Below are positions 46,739-56,884 of a stretch of DNA of 64,000 nucleotides, piece after piece (position 1 is the first letter of the stretch; each line of letters begins with the position of its first letter). The notes beneath the pieces were generated by a model. The model was given only the letters and a program-made list of their open reading frames with translations. It was not told where the DNA came from and did not search any database. Made by a program: the position numbers and the translations under genes. This DNA comes from Pseudaestuariivita rosea (GTDB taxonomy: Bacteria; Pseudomonadota; Alphaproteobacteria; Rhodobacterales; Rhodobacteraceae): assembly GCF_017592335.1 (NCBI RefSeq), contig NZ_JACNMP010000015.1, positions 27,247 through 91,246 of the forward strand. The letters are read 5' to 3'.

Positions 46739-47326
46739 GTGCCAAGTCCCGAACACGCAGCCTCCCGCCAAACGCAGGATATTGTCGGCAATCAGATGCG
46801 GGGCTTGCGAAAAGCCAAGGGCCTGACCCTGCAAGCACTCGCCCAAAAGACCGATCTGTCTGTGGGGTATCTGAGTCAGCTAGAGCGCAATCTGGCATCC
46901 CCATCCATTCGCGCCCTCAGTACGATTGCCCGCGTCCTTGGCGTCAACATCAGCTGGTTTTTTCCAGAGGCAGGCGATCAGCTGGACCATGAAGCCAGTG
47001 TTGTTGTGCGCGCTGAGAACCGACGGTCACTGAGTTTTTCCAGTGGCATTCGCGATGAACTGCTTTGCCCGTCTCTGTCTGGTCAGTTGGAGATGTTGCT
47101 TTGCACGTTAGAGCCGGGCGCCAGTTCCGGGGAACTATATAACCACACGGGTGAAGAGGCTGGGTTTGTCAGCAGCGGCCAATTGGAGCTGACAGTCGAT
47201 GACAACGTCTTCCTACTTACCGCAGGCGACAGCTTCCATTTTGATTGTTCGCGGCCCCACGGCTACCGAAATCCAGGAGACGTCACCACGACCGTCGTCT
47301 GGGCGGTGACCCCACCACATTACTGA
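46739..47326 (+). CDS. XRE-family regulator with cupin domain
   Basis: A 195-residue regulator: N-terminal helix-turn-helix (MRGLRKAKGLTLQALAQKTD, about 20-39; LSVGYLSQLERNLASPSIRA) and a C-terminal cupin (GEEAGFVSSGQLELTVDDN, then GDSFHFDCSRPHGYRNPG). This layout is common in regulators of amino-acid or polyamine metabolism. The start is GTG 46739 with a weak ribosome site; ATG 46796 is an alternative. Divergent from the DMT transporter. Confidence 0.9.
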   Translation: MPSPEHAASRQTQDIVGNQMRGLRKAKGLTLQALAQKTDLSVGYLSQLERNLASPSIRALSTIARVLGVNISWFFPEAGDQLDHEASVVVRAENRRSLSFSSGIRDELLCPSLSGQLEMLLCTLEPGASSGELYNHTGEEAGFVSSGQLELTVDDNVFLLTAGDSFHFDCSRPHGYRNPGDVTTTVVWAVTPPHY

Positions 47327-47463
47327 TCTGGAAACCTTCATACCAAAACCAGACATTCTTTTTGGCCTGTTGAAGAGCGACTCTGTCCCGCAAAGCGGGC
47401 AATCTGTACTTACTAAAGTGTTTGTATCCGCCGTTTTGGCGACAACTGACCTTGGACGGCAAG

Positions 47464-47484
47464 CTCCCGGATCAAGTCCGGGAC
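47464..47484. repeat. Short palindrome, copy 3
   Basis: CTCCCGGATCAAGTCCGGGAC: same family as 2069, in the 188-bp gap between the XRE gene and the convergent guaB gene. Confidence 0.7.
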
Positions 47485-47514
47485 AGCGATAGGGTCGGCT
47501 TTGGTCCAAAGACA

Positions 47515-49056
<1,542 letters not shown>

Positions 49057-49268
49057 TTACATACAATTTCTTGTTTTGAACGGCGCCTTTTTGGGGCCGC
49101 TGAAATCGGCGAATGGCGGGCCGGAAAATTTTGGATTTGTACGCAACTCGTGTTGGTTGATTTTTGTTTGGGCATGTGAACCCAAATCCGTTCTGGTCAG
49201 TCCGCATGTGAAGTGCATCAGCCATAGGTTTGCTTTTACAAAGAGCAGTACAGGGCAACGCCCATGCC

Positions 49269-49649
49269 CTATCCCTCGAGGAAAACCGACACGTTTAGCT
49301 TGTTACCATCGAGGTCGCGCACATAAGCCCCATAATAGTCCGGATGGTATGTTCGCGGACCTGGGGGGCCCTCATCAGTACCACCGGCCTCCAATGCTGC
49401 CGCATGGAAGGCCCTTACAGCCGCCGCGTCGGTTGCGTAGAACATGATTTGCGTACCATTGCCGTATGTAGCTGTTTCCCCGTTGAAAGGGTTTACGACA
49501 AAGAATGTCGTTCGGCCGTCCGCTGCCGCATAGGCGCGTTCGGTCTTTTCGGCCAAAGCGCATCGCATCCCGATCGTCTTGAGGACGGCATCGTAGAACC
49601 GGCCAGCCGCTACTAGGTCGTCCGTGCCGACACATACACCTGATAGCAT
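49269..49649 (-). CDS. VOC-family (glyoxalase-like) protein
   Basis: A 126-residue vicinal oxygen chelate protein with two beta-alpha-beta repeats (VGTDDLVAAGRFYDAVLKTI, about 7-26; TYHPDYYGAYVRDLDGNKLN, about 101-120). The C-terminal DLDGNKLNV is typical of glyoxalase/bleomycin-resistance superfamily members. Metal ligands cannot be assigned with certainty. Function unknown. Confidence 0.88.
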   Translation of the reverse strand: MLSGVCVGTDDLVAAGRFYDAVLKTIGMRCALAEKTERAYAAADGRTTFFVVNPFNGETATYGNGTQIMFYATDAAAVRAFHAAALEAGGTDEGPPGPRTYHPDYYGAYVRDLDGNKLNVSVFLEG

Positions 49650-49838
49650 GACATCGATCCTTTCATGTAACCGCTCATCTTATCGAACGAATGCCGGTTT
49701 GACATGGCCTGACAGACTATCCAACACGATTTGCGGACATCTCAAAACTTTTTCAAAAAAATTCGGAATAAACCCAATGCTGCCTCGTTCTTCTTCCCAA
49801 GACGGCCACGGGCCACACTGAAAACGGAGATAGAAACG

Positions 49839-50660
49839 ATGAACGGTTTGCGCCCATCCAGGATCGACGATTTCAACCCCGCAAGCGGGTCGTTCAGACA
49901 TATCAAGTCCGAGGTCGGCACGCGCTGGCTGCAGGCCTGGGTTTATGTCCCCGTCCTTCAGGACCCAACCAGCATTCCGCTGGTCGCCATACATGGCATT
50001 TCGCGGGGGGCCAAGGAACAGGCGCTGCTGCTGAAAGAGGCCGCAGATCGGACGGGTCGCATCGTGATTGCGCCGCTGTTCGATAAGCGAAACTGGAAGC
50101 GGTATCAGCAGATCACCAGGCGCAATCGCGGCGATATCGCGCTATTGCAGTTGCTGGACCTGATTGAGGCACGCGGCATCACCAAGACACGCCGGTTCGA
50201 TCTGTTCGGCTATTCCAGCGGGGCGCAGTTTTCGCATCGGTTCGCGATGCTCTATCCGCAGCGGATCAGGCGGCTGACGCTGGCCGCGGCAGGGTGGTAC
50301 ACGATGCCGGATGCTGATGCGGCCTATCCCTATGGTCTGGGGCACGGCACCGCGGCGACGCAACAGTGGGGCAAGCGGATGGCCCTGGCCCTGCCCGCGT
50401 TCCTGCGGCTTAGCATCACCGTTCTGGTCGGTGACAAGGATATCCAAAAAGACAGTGCCCTGCGCAGTTTTGATACGCTGGACCGATCCCAGGGCTCGAA
50501 CCGGTTTGAACGCGGGCAACGGTATTGCGAGATGCTGAAAAAGGTTGCGGACACCCAAGGCATCCGCCCCGATATCGTCTTTAGCCAGGTTCCCGGTTGC
50601 CAGCACAGCTTTTCCCAATGCGTCAGTCAGGGCGGTATGGACCACATGATCCTGGGCTGA
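49839..50660 (+). CDS. Alpha/beta hydrolase (esterase-like)
   Basis: A 273-residue cytosolic hydrolase with the nucleophile elbow FGYSSGAQFSHR (Ser about 129) after LVAIHGISRGAKEQ (about 48). An Asp in VLVGDKDIQKD (about 200) and a His in PGCQHSFSQC (about 256) complete the triad. The ATG at 49839 has GGAG 9 nt upstream; the frame from 49731 lacks one. Substrate unknown. Confidence 0.85.
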   Translation: MNGLRPSRIDDFNPASGSFRHIKSEVGTRWLQAWVYVPVLQDPTSIPLVAIHGISRGAKEQALLLKEAADRTGRIVIAPLFDKRNWKRYQQITRRNRGDIALLQLLDLIEARGITKTRRFDLFGYSSGAQFSHRFAMLYPQRIRRLTLAAAGWYTMPDADAAYPYGLGHGTAATQQWGKRMALALPAFLRLSITVLVGDKDIQKDSALRSFDTLDRSQGSNRFERGQRYCEMLKKVADTQGIRPDIVFSQVPGCQHSFSQCVSQGGMDHMILG

Positions 50661-50721
50661 CGCGCACCTCCACTCACGAACACTACTGCCAGTCCCTAGC
50701 CTTGTGAAAGGAACATAAGAC

Positions 50722-50916
50722 ATGACTTTGACGGCCTTTTCCCTTGCCCAAAGGTTGAAGACAGCGAAATGGGCGTTTCCCGTCCGGCACGTGCGTCAGG
50801 ACGATGTCAGGACGCTTTCGACACGGTTTGAACAAGCCAAGCCCGGCGATCTGGTGCTGGGGTGTCTTAGCCCCGCATCGTGCCGCCTGCTTTGGCACGC
50901 ATTGCCTGAAGGATAA
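50722..50916 (+). CDS. Small hypothetical protein, 64 residues
   Basis: A short basic protein preceded by AAAGGA 9 nt before the ATG. No family recognised. It ends 14 bp before the start of the next small membrane-protein gene, so the two probably form a small operon after the esterase gene. Confidence 0.5.
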   Translation: MTLTAFSLAQRLKTAKWAFPVRHVRQDDVRTLSTRFEQAKPGDLVLGCLSPASCRLLWHALPEG

Positions 50917-50930
50917 GAAGGATGACCACG

Positions 50931-51134
50931 ATGAAACGCGCTGATATTATTCTGATCGGGCTTTGTCTTTTGTCGTCAGTGGTTTGCGTTATTGTGACAG
51001 ATGCCCTTTTCTACACTTTGACCCAGTTGCCTACCCTTGGGATCGGCCTGTGGCACCCGCGCGTTCTGACTGAAGCGGGTCTGGCGATTGGCAGCGCGAT
51101 CAGCTTTCTTTTTCTGCTGTTGCGGATGATCTAG
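50931..51134 (+). CDS. Small two-helix membrane protein, 67 residues
   Basis: Two hydrophobic segments (about 6-26 and 45-64). The ATG at 50931 is preferred over 50922 because AAGAAGGA is then 8 nt upstream. Its 3' end overlaps the convergent MATE gene by 35 bp. Function unknown. Confidence 0.6.
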   Translation: MKRADIILIGLCLLSSVVCVIVTDALFYTLTQLPTLGIGLWHPRVLTEAGLAIGSAISFLFLLLRMI

Positions 51135-52443
51135 GGCCATCGGCCGTTCGTTCTAAGGCGGGATAGCGTGACCCAAGCGTGATCCCACGGGCGACAAAGC
51201 TGATCAGCAAGGCGATCCAGAGGCCATGGTTGCCATAGGCCGGGATCAGCAGCAGCGCACTGCCAAAATATATGGCGACCGAAATAATCATCATGTTGCG
51301 CATATCGGCTGTGCGCGTGGCCCCGATGAATATGCCGTCCAGCATCCAGGCCGCGACACCGACAAGGGGGGTCGCCACCATATAGGGCAGATAGACACGC
51401 GCGGCCGCCTGGACATCCGGCGCGGTTGTCATCACATTGATGATTGCGCCGCCAAACAGCCAAAAGGTCAGCGCCATGCCTGCACAGATAAACACCCCCC
51501 ACCCGCTGGTCATCAGCGCCGCGCGCCGCAGGGCATAGCGGTTGCGCGCCCCCATGGCCTGGGCCACCAGCGCTTCGACCGCAAAAGCAAACCCGTCCAG
51601 TGCATAGGCGGTGATATTCATGAATTGCATCAGGATCTGATTGGCGGCCAGTTGCACATCGCCAAAATCGGCACCCCAGAACAGAAACGACACGAAAACC
51701 GCCAGCAACAGCACGGACCGGATCATGATGTCGATATTCACCAGCATCATGCGGCCCATGCGCTGCGCGTGTAAAACCAGCCCCATGTCGCGCCAGTGGG
51801 GCTTGCGAAAAACGGCGCGGCATAGCCACAGCCCCAGAGCCAGACCCGTCCATTCGGCCAGAAATGTCGCAAAGGCCACACCTTCGACGCCCCAGCCAAA
51901 CCCGATGACAAAGGCAATATCCAGCACGATATTCATGCCGTTCATCACCACCTGCAGGACCAGAACGGCGGCCGTGCGTTCCTGCGCGATCAGCCAGCCG
52001 GTGATGCCGTAAATCGCAATCGCAGCGGGGGCGGAAAAGATGCGGATGCCCATGTAATCGCGTGCCAATGCCTCGACCTCGGCACTGGCGGGCGCGATTT
52101 GAAGTGCCTCACGGAAGATCATGGATTGGAACAGGATCAGCGCGCCACCCGCTGTAAAGCCGATGAAAACAGCGCGGGACAGCAGCGCCTCGACCTCGGG
52201 CTGGTCTTTCGCACCAAGTGCCTGACCGGTCAGACCGACCGTGCCCATGCGCAGAAAGCCGAAAATCCAGTAGATGGAACTGAGGATGATGGCCCCGATC
52301 CCCACAGCGCCGATGGGGGCCGCCTGGCCCATCTGCCCCACGACGCCTGTATCGACCGCGCCCAACAGCGGCACTGTCGCGTTCGACAGCACAATCGGGA
52401 CGGCGATTTTCAGAACGCGGCTGTGGGTCAGTGCCTCAGCCAT
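51100..52443 (-). CDS. MATE-family efflux transporter
   Basis: A 447-residue inner-membrane exporter with twelve predicted helices in two halves, of the DinF/NorM group, exchanging drugs or metabolites for Na+ or H+. Family segments: VLKIAVPIVLSNATVPLLGA (about 10-29) and GQALGAKDQPEVEALL (about 73). The start overlaps the upstream thioesterase by 8 bp. Substrate unknown. Confidence 0.93.
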   Translation of the reverse strand: MAEALTHSRVLKIAVPIVLSNATVPLLGAVDTGVVGQMGQAAPIGAVGIGAIILSSIYWIFGFLRMGTVGLTGQALGAKDQPEVEALLSRAVFIGFTAGGALILFQSMIFREALQIAPASAEVEALARDYMGIRIFSAPAAIAIYGITGWLIAQERTAAVLVLQVVMNGMNIVLDIAFVIGFGWGVEGVAFATFLAEWTGLALGLWLCRAVFRKPHWRDMGLVLHAQRMGRMMLVNIDIMIRSVLLLAVFVSFLFWGADFGDVQLAANQILMQFMNITAYALDGFAFAVEALVAQAMGARNRYALRRAALMTSGWGVFICAGMALTFWLFGGAIINVMTTAPDVQAAARVYLPYMVATPLVGVAAWMLDGIFIGATRTADMRNMMIISVAIYFGSALLLIPAYGNHGLWIALLISFVARGITLGSRYPALERTADGPRSSATAEKES

Positions 52444-52948
52444 CGCGGGACGACGGCATCAGAAAATGCCCCGTCGCCTGCGCAAACAGTTTGTGGCGAT
52501 TGTCCTGCCAGGCTTCGACATGGACACTGGCATAGCGGCGGCCCGACCGGTTGACACGCGCCCGTGCATAGGCGTCGCGCGGCAGCCCCGAACGCAGGTA
52601 ATCCACCGTAAAATCAATGGTCTTCGGCAAGCGCGGCAGCCATTCAACCTCGGGCCGTTCAACGTCAACGGCGCCGCTTTCGATTTCAGCCCAAAGCGAA
52701 TTCCAGCTGAGTTCGATGATCGCCGTGACCTCAAGAAACGCCGCGGTTGCCCCCCCGTGCAAGGCAGGCAGCATCGGGTTGCCGATCAGCTTGTCAGCGT
52801 AATTCAGTGTGGCGGTCAGTTCATCGCCGCGCCGGTCAAACTCAATGCCCAGAAACTGAATGTAGGGCACGCGCGCGACCAGAGCGTCCAACGCGGCATC
52901 GCGGCGCTGTTTGACGATCTGCATCGGTTCGGGTCTGGGTCGGCTCAT
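52436..52948 (-). CDS. PaaI-family hot-dog thioesterase (second copy)
   Basis: A 170-residue acyl-CoA thioesterase-like protein with the PaaI block LPALHGGATAAFLEVTA (about 59-75); the usual catalytic Asp position is Glu here. It starts 4 bp before the end of the other thioesterase (GTGA-type overlap) and ends inside the MATE gene start. Probably forms a heteromer or works with its neighbour. Confidence 0.88.
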   Translation of the reverse strand: MSRPRPEPMQIVKQRRDAALDALVARVPYIQFLGIEFDRRGDELTATLNYADKLIGNPMLPALHGGATAAFLEVTAIIELSWNSLWAEIESGAVDVERPEVEWLPRLPKTIDFTVDYLRSGLPRDAYARARVNRSGRRYASVHVEAWQDNRHKLFAQATGHFLMPSSRDG

Positions 52949-53367
52949 GACGCACGCTCGACCGTGAAGGCGCCAGTGGCGGTGGCAACGGGCCGGGCGC
53001 GGTCGTCATCCATGGCAACGGCGCGGATAAAGGCCACGGTTCGGGTCATGTGATAGCATTCGGCGCGCGCCACAATCGACTGACCAGGCGTGGCCGGGCG
53101 CATGTAATCGATGCGCAGATCGATGGTTGCCGTTCCCACGGGACGCGACGGATGGGTCACAACAGCCGTGCCCGCCGTGGCGTCCATCAGCGCCGAAACG
53201 GCGCCACCGTGGATCACACCGGTTTCCGGGTCGCCGATCAGTTTTTCGTCATAGGGCATTTCGACGATCACGGCGTTTTCTTCGAGTGAAATCAACCGCA
53301 TCCCCAGGGCGCGGTTATAGGGGATCGCCTCCATAAAGACTTTTGCGATGTCGGCACTGTCGGGCAT
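52945..53367 (-). CDS. PaaI-family hot-dog thioesterase (first copy)
   Basis: A 140-residue acyl-CoA thioesterase of the PaaI type with GVIHGGAVSALMDATAG (about 49-65), keeping the catalytic Asp. First gene of a minus-strand run thioesterase-thioesterase-MATE, divergent from a MerR regulator 181 bp away that may control it. Likely removes CoA from aromatic or short acyl-CoA. Confidence 0.9.
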   Translation of the reverse strand: MPDSADIAKVFMEAIPYNRALGMRLISLEENAVIVEMPYDEKLIGDPETGVIHGGAVSALMDATAGTAVVTHPSRPVGTATIDLRIDYMRPATPGQSIVARAECYHMTRTVAFIRAVAMDDDRARPVATATGAFTVERAS

Positions 53368-53548
53368 CAGGCCCCCCCTTTTTGGATTTTCGTCGCGTTT
53401 CTGTCGCCGCAGCCAAGCCGCTTTCGGTGAAATATGTCAAGCAAACCAGTAATTTTCGAGCCGAAAGTGACCTTACGTCGCTTTTCCGTCAATTGAGCGG
53501 TTGCCCCCGGCTTGGAATTATCGTTATTTTGACGTCAGGGAGAAGCCG

Positions 53549-53917
53549 ATGTCTGAAACACGTTTAAATTTCAAGGAGATGTGCGCGCGTTTCGATGTGA
53601 CACCCCGCACATTGCGATACTACGAATACATCGAACTGTTGCACCCCGAGCGTGAGGGACGATCGCGCTTTTACGGCGCGCGTGAGATCGCAAGGATGAC
53701 CCTGATCCTGCGTGGCAGGCGGTGGGGCTTTCCGCTGGAAGACATCAGACAGTGGCTTCTGATCTATGAAAAAGAGGGCACCCAGGCCCAGATGAAAGCC
53801 TTTGTCGAACTGGCCGACCGCCAGTTGGCCGACCTGCGCGAACAACAGGCGCAGCTGGAAGAAACGATGACCGAGTTGCAACATCTGCGCGATGAAACCG
53901 CCGCGTCAGTGAGCTGA
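53549..53917 (+). CDS. MerR-family regulator
   Basis: A 122-residue regulator with the N-terminal MerR winged helix (MCARFDVTPRTLRYYEYIEL, about 11-30; RFYGAREIARMTLILRGRRWG) and a C-terminal dimerisation helix (QLADLREQQAQLEETMTELQ). It lacks a cysteine-rich metal site. AGGGAG lies 6 nt before the ATG at 53549. In related bacteria such MerR proteins control acyl-CoA metabolism; here it probably governs the divergent thioesterases. Confidence 0.9.
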   Translation: MSETRLNFKEMCARFDVTPRTLRYYEYIELLHPEREGRSRFYGAREIARMTLILRGRRWGFPLEDIRQWLLIYEKEGTQAQMKAFVELADRQLADLREQQAQLEETMTELQHLRDETAASVS

Positions 53918-53995
53918 CGCACCTATATTGATGTAAAATTTGCACATTCTCGCTTACTTTACAGTCATTATAATGCAGAATTAGGATAAATCTGG

Positions 53996-54511
53996 ATGAG
54001 GTTATCAGTCCTAAGTTTGCTGTTCCTGATCACCGCACAAACGGGCTTTGCAAAAGAGCACAGGCTGGAACGCCTGATCGATCTTATCGGCATTCAAGGA
54101 CAATTCCGAGATTGGTCTACGCAGCTTACAGACGATCGCATGCATTATACCTGCACAACCTGCGACAAGACCGTCGAAGCCTATATTCATGTCATCAGTC
54201 CCTATAAGCCCGAAACCTATGGAACAGTTGAAAAGCGCTATCTGGCTGAGCGCAAGATTTTATGTTCAAAACTTCTGATAACCGGTGGGCGTTGCGTCGG
54301 AACCAAGCAGACGGAATTGCGCGGTGGTGCACTTCGGGGGTTCAAGTCCGAAATGGCATTTCAGAACAGAACAGAAATCGAGACTGTATTTTTCTACGCC
54401 GGGCCGCCAACAAACAGACCTGAAATGATCAGGTCCGTTATTTCAGTTGAAAAGGGGGGGCTCTGCCATCCTATTCTTACAACTTATTCCCGCACCATAT
54501 GGCCAGACTGA
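53996..54511 (+). CDS. Secreted hypothetical protein with four cysteines
   Basis: A 171-residue protein with a signal peptide (about 1-19, ending GFAKE) and cysteines in CTTC (about 53), ILC (about 93) and GGRC (about 101). No family recognised. A run of seven G near 54456-54462 is close to the 3' end, and the frame after it that stays open to 54632 would encode a different tail; a sequence or real frameshift there is possible. Confidence 0.6.
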   Translation: MRLSVLSLLFLITAQTGFAKEHRLERLIDLIGIQGQFRDWSTQLTDDRMHYTCTTCDKTVEAYIHVISPYKPETYGTVEKRYLAERKILCSKLLITGGRCVGTKQTELRGGALRGFKSEMAFQNRTEIETVFFYAGPPTNRPEMIRSVISVEKGGLCHPILTTYSRTIWPD

Positions 54512-54661
54512 CGATCTGGTGGTGATACATGCAGAGAGCCGCGCAGTCCCGGATTTGCTTCAGGACCTTGGGTTCGTGGAATGGTTTGACGATATCGGCC
54601 GTATTTTACAGCGACTGGCACGGGCCATTTGATGAACATTATTAATCAGCGGCGCGCATGA

Positions 54662-54691
54662 AAAAGGGCAGGTCCTGCGGCCTGCCCTTTT
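54662..54691. terminator. Bidirectional terminator
   Basis: Stem AAAAGGGCAGG/CCTGCCCTTTT with an 8-nt loop, T-rich on both strands. It separates the secreted hypothetical gene from the convergent small membrane-anchored protein. Confidence 0.88.
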
Positions 54692-54710
54692 GTCTGATAT
54701 GATTGACCGA

Positions 54711-54998
54711 TCAGTTGGTCTGGGTGTCTTCGGCTGGGTTAATACTGATGCCGGGGACAGTGACTTCTACCTGTTGGGTATCAACTTCCACCTCGGGCAC
54801 AGTTACCGTTGCTTCGTCCGACGTCAGTTCGATTGACCCCGTTTCGACGTCATAGGCGGGCAGATTGCCGCCCTCGACCTGCACATCTACATCAGGCAGT
54901 GATGCTTCCTGCGTCTGGTCGATATCAACCATGTAAACCGCAGCAGCGCCTACCAGTACGCCACCAGCAACAAGAGCAGCCATAACACCAGGTTTCAT
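54711..54998 (-). CDS. Small anchored hypothetical protein, 95 residues
   Basis: N-terminal membrane anchor (about 6-24, AALVAGGVLVGAAAVYMV) and an acidic Val/Glu/Thr-rich extracytoplasmic part with repeating EV motifs (TVTVPEVEVDTQQVEVTVPG). GGAG lies 7-8 nt before the ATG. Function unknown; its flanks suggest an independent gene. Confidence 0.75.
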   Translation of the reverse strand: MKPGVMAALVAGGVLVGAAAVYMVDIDQTQEASLPDVDVQVEGGNLPAYDVETGSIELTSDEATVTVPEVEVDTQQVEVTVPGISINPAEDTQTN

Positions 54999-55141
54999 AA
55001 GAGTTCTCCGTTTCGCTTGCGTTGTATCTGAATGGCAAACGTCGCTGATATTACTTTAGTTCCCAAAAAATAATCGGGAACTTTTGGCCGCCCTGCGCGC
55101 TTGTGTTGACAGATGACATCGACGGATAAAGGAGATTTGTC

Positions 55142-55327
55142 ATGGAATATGGAATTCTGGGCGCACTGCTGTTGGTTGCTTGTATTTATGCAATCTACAA
55201 CGTCTTGACATCAGGCGCATCAACAGGCGCAAAACTGCTTTGGACCCTTCTGATCGTATTGGTGCCGCTGATTGGCTTTATCATCTGGCTGATCGCCGGA
55301 CCCAAAAGCAGTGCCGCGAAAATATAA
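55142..55327 (+). CDS. PLDc_N-domain small membrane protein
   Basis: A 61-residue protein with two membrane helices and the PLDc_N-type core KLLWTLLIVLVPLIGFIIWL (about 33-52), a domain found at the N-terminus of cardiolipin synthases but here alone. AAAGGAG sits 7 nt before the ATG. Cytoplasmic-membrane protein, role unknown. Confidence 0.82.
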   Translation: MEYGILGALLLVACIYAIYNVLTSGASTGAKLLWTLLIVLVPLIGFIIWLIAGPKSSAAKI

Positions 55328-55335
55328 AGTAAAAC

Positions 55336-55363
55336 AAGCCGGGGATCAAACCCCGGCTTTTTA
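55336..55363. terminator. Bidirectional terminator
   Basis: Stem AAGCCGGGG/CCCCGGCTT with an ATCAAA loop then TTTTTAA; it overlaps the stop codon of the convergent dctM gene. Confidence 0.88.
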
Positions 55364-56884
55364 AAATAATATATTCACCAACCATAAGGTGATTGCAGGA
55401 AAAGAGACCAGCAGAACCACGCGCACCATGTCTGACAGGACAAAGGGGGCGACGCCGCGATAGGTTTTGCCGATCGGAATATCCCGCGCGACCCCGTTGA
55501 TGATGAACAGGTTCATGCCCACGGGCGGTGTGATCAGGCCGACCTCGACCACGATCAGCGCCAAAATACCGAACCAGATCAGGGTCGCGTCGCGCTGCGC
55601 TGTTTCCAGGCGTCTTTCGCTTATATTGATGTCCAGCGCCTGTAGCTGGGCAGGCGTCAGGGCGACGCCGGACCTGAGCGTCTGTTCTACGCTGCTCACC
55701 AGATCAGGCGGCAGGGAGACGCCCGATTGCAGGGCCTCCCAAGCGGCTTCGTTCTGCAGCATTTCCATCGTGACCAGCCCGAAATCCAGCGCACCGATGA
55801 TGGGCAGAAAAATCGGGATCGTCAGCAGGATCATCGACAGGCTGTCCATCACGCAGCCGAAGATCAGGTAACACAGCAGCATCACCGTCAGCACCATCAG
55901 CGGCGCAAAGCCCTGCGTCGTCACCCAGTCGGCCAGGAAATCGGGCGTGCGGGTCAGCGCCATGAACCCGCTGAAAATCGTGGCCCCCAGAAGGATGAAA
56001 AAGATCATCGCGGTGGCTTTGGCGGTTTCCAGAACGGCCTCAAGGAACGCGGCCCACGCTAGGCGGCGGGTCAGTATCCCGTAAAGCGCGGTGGAAACGG
56101 CGCCAAAGGCCGCGGCCTCGTTCGGGGTGAACAGCGCCTGTGATCCGGGCTTCACCCAGTTCCAGTCGCCGATCAGACCGCCCATGGTCAGCCCGAAAAT
56201 CGCGATCACGGGCCAGGTTTGGGACAGGGTCTTGAACCGCTGGCCGTAGGGTTTGCGGTCGGCCGAGGTGGCCGCATTTGGGCGAACCCGCACATAAATC
56301 GCCACGGTGATCAGATAACCCGCCGCCGCGACCAGACCGGGCAGCAGGGCCGCGGCAAACATATGTTCGATATTCGTTTCGGCCTGGATGGCGTAGATCA
56401 CCAGAATGATGGACGGGGGGATGAGTATGCCAAGGGTGCCCCCCGCGGCCAGCACCCCGGTGCTGAGGCTGTCGGAATAGCCCCGCCTGCGCATTTCGGG
56501 CAAGGCCACCTGCCCCATAGTCGATGCGGTGGCCAGCGATGACCCGCAGATCGCGCCGAACCCCGCGCAGGCCCCGACGGATGCCATGGCGACCCCGCCC
56601 TTGCGGTGCCCCAGCCAATCGCTGGCGGCGTTGAACAACGCAGCACTCATTCCCGTCTTCGTGGCCAGTTGCCCCATCAGCAGAAACAGCGGCACTATGG
56701 CCAGGCTTTGCGATGCAAAGGTCGAATAGGCCTGCGTTTTCAACTGCGACAAGGACCCCAGCGGGTGGCCAATCACGTACCACGTGCCGAAAAAACCCAC
56801 CAATCCCATGGCCAGCGCAATCGGCACGCGCAGGAAGATAGCCAGCAGCATCAGACCAAAGGCGATCAGGGCAACGTCGATCAT
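55361..56884 (-). CDS. dctM: TRAP transporter large permease (DctM) with internal insertion
   Basis: Inner-membrane solute channel of a DctPQM-type TRAP transporter, 507 residues against about 425-430 usual. TRAP-M features: GACAGFGAICGSSLATASTM (about 104-123), TLGILIPPSIILVIYA, FTPNEAAAFGAV. Extra length comes largely from residues about 368-434, a hydrophilic stretch between two membrane segments (EALQSGVSLPPDLV, LTPAQLQALDINISERRLE). The start overlaps dctQ by 4 bp. Confidence 0.92.
   Translation of the reverse strand: MIDVALIAFGLMLLAIFLRVPIALAMGLVGFFGTWYVIGHPLGSLSQLKTQAYSTFASQSLAIVPLFLLMGQLATKTGMSAALFNAASDWLGHRKGGVAMASVGACAGFGAICGSSLATASTMGQVALPEMRRRGYSDSLSTGVLAAGGTLGILIPPSIILVIYAIQAETNIEHMFAAALLPGLVAAAGYLITVAIYVRVRPNAATSADRKPYGQRFKTLSQTWPVIAIFGLTMGGLIGDWNWVKPGSQALFTPNEAAAFGAVSTALYGILTRRLAWAAFLEAVLETAKATAMIFFILLGATIFSGFMALTRTPDFLADWVTTQGFAPLMVLTVMLLCYLIFGCVMDSLSMILLTIPIFLPIIGALDFGLVTMEMLQNEAAWEALQSGVSLPPDLVSSVEQTLRSGVALTPAQLQALDINISERRLETAQRDATLIWFGILALIVVEVGLITPPVGMNLFIINGVARDIPIGKTYRGVAPFVLSDMVRVVLLVSFPAITLWLVNILF

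Noticed and set aside
53933..53950. TTTGCACAT half of the TGTGCAA palindrome after the MerR gene
   Set aside because: Only one arm is intact and the ATGACGCTGCGTC tail is missing, so it is not counted as a third element.
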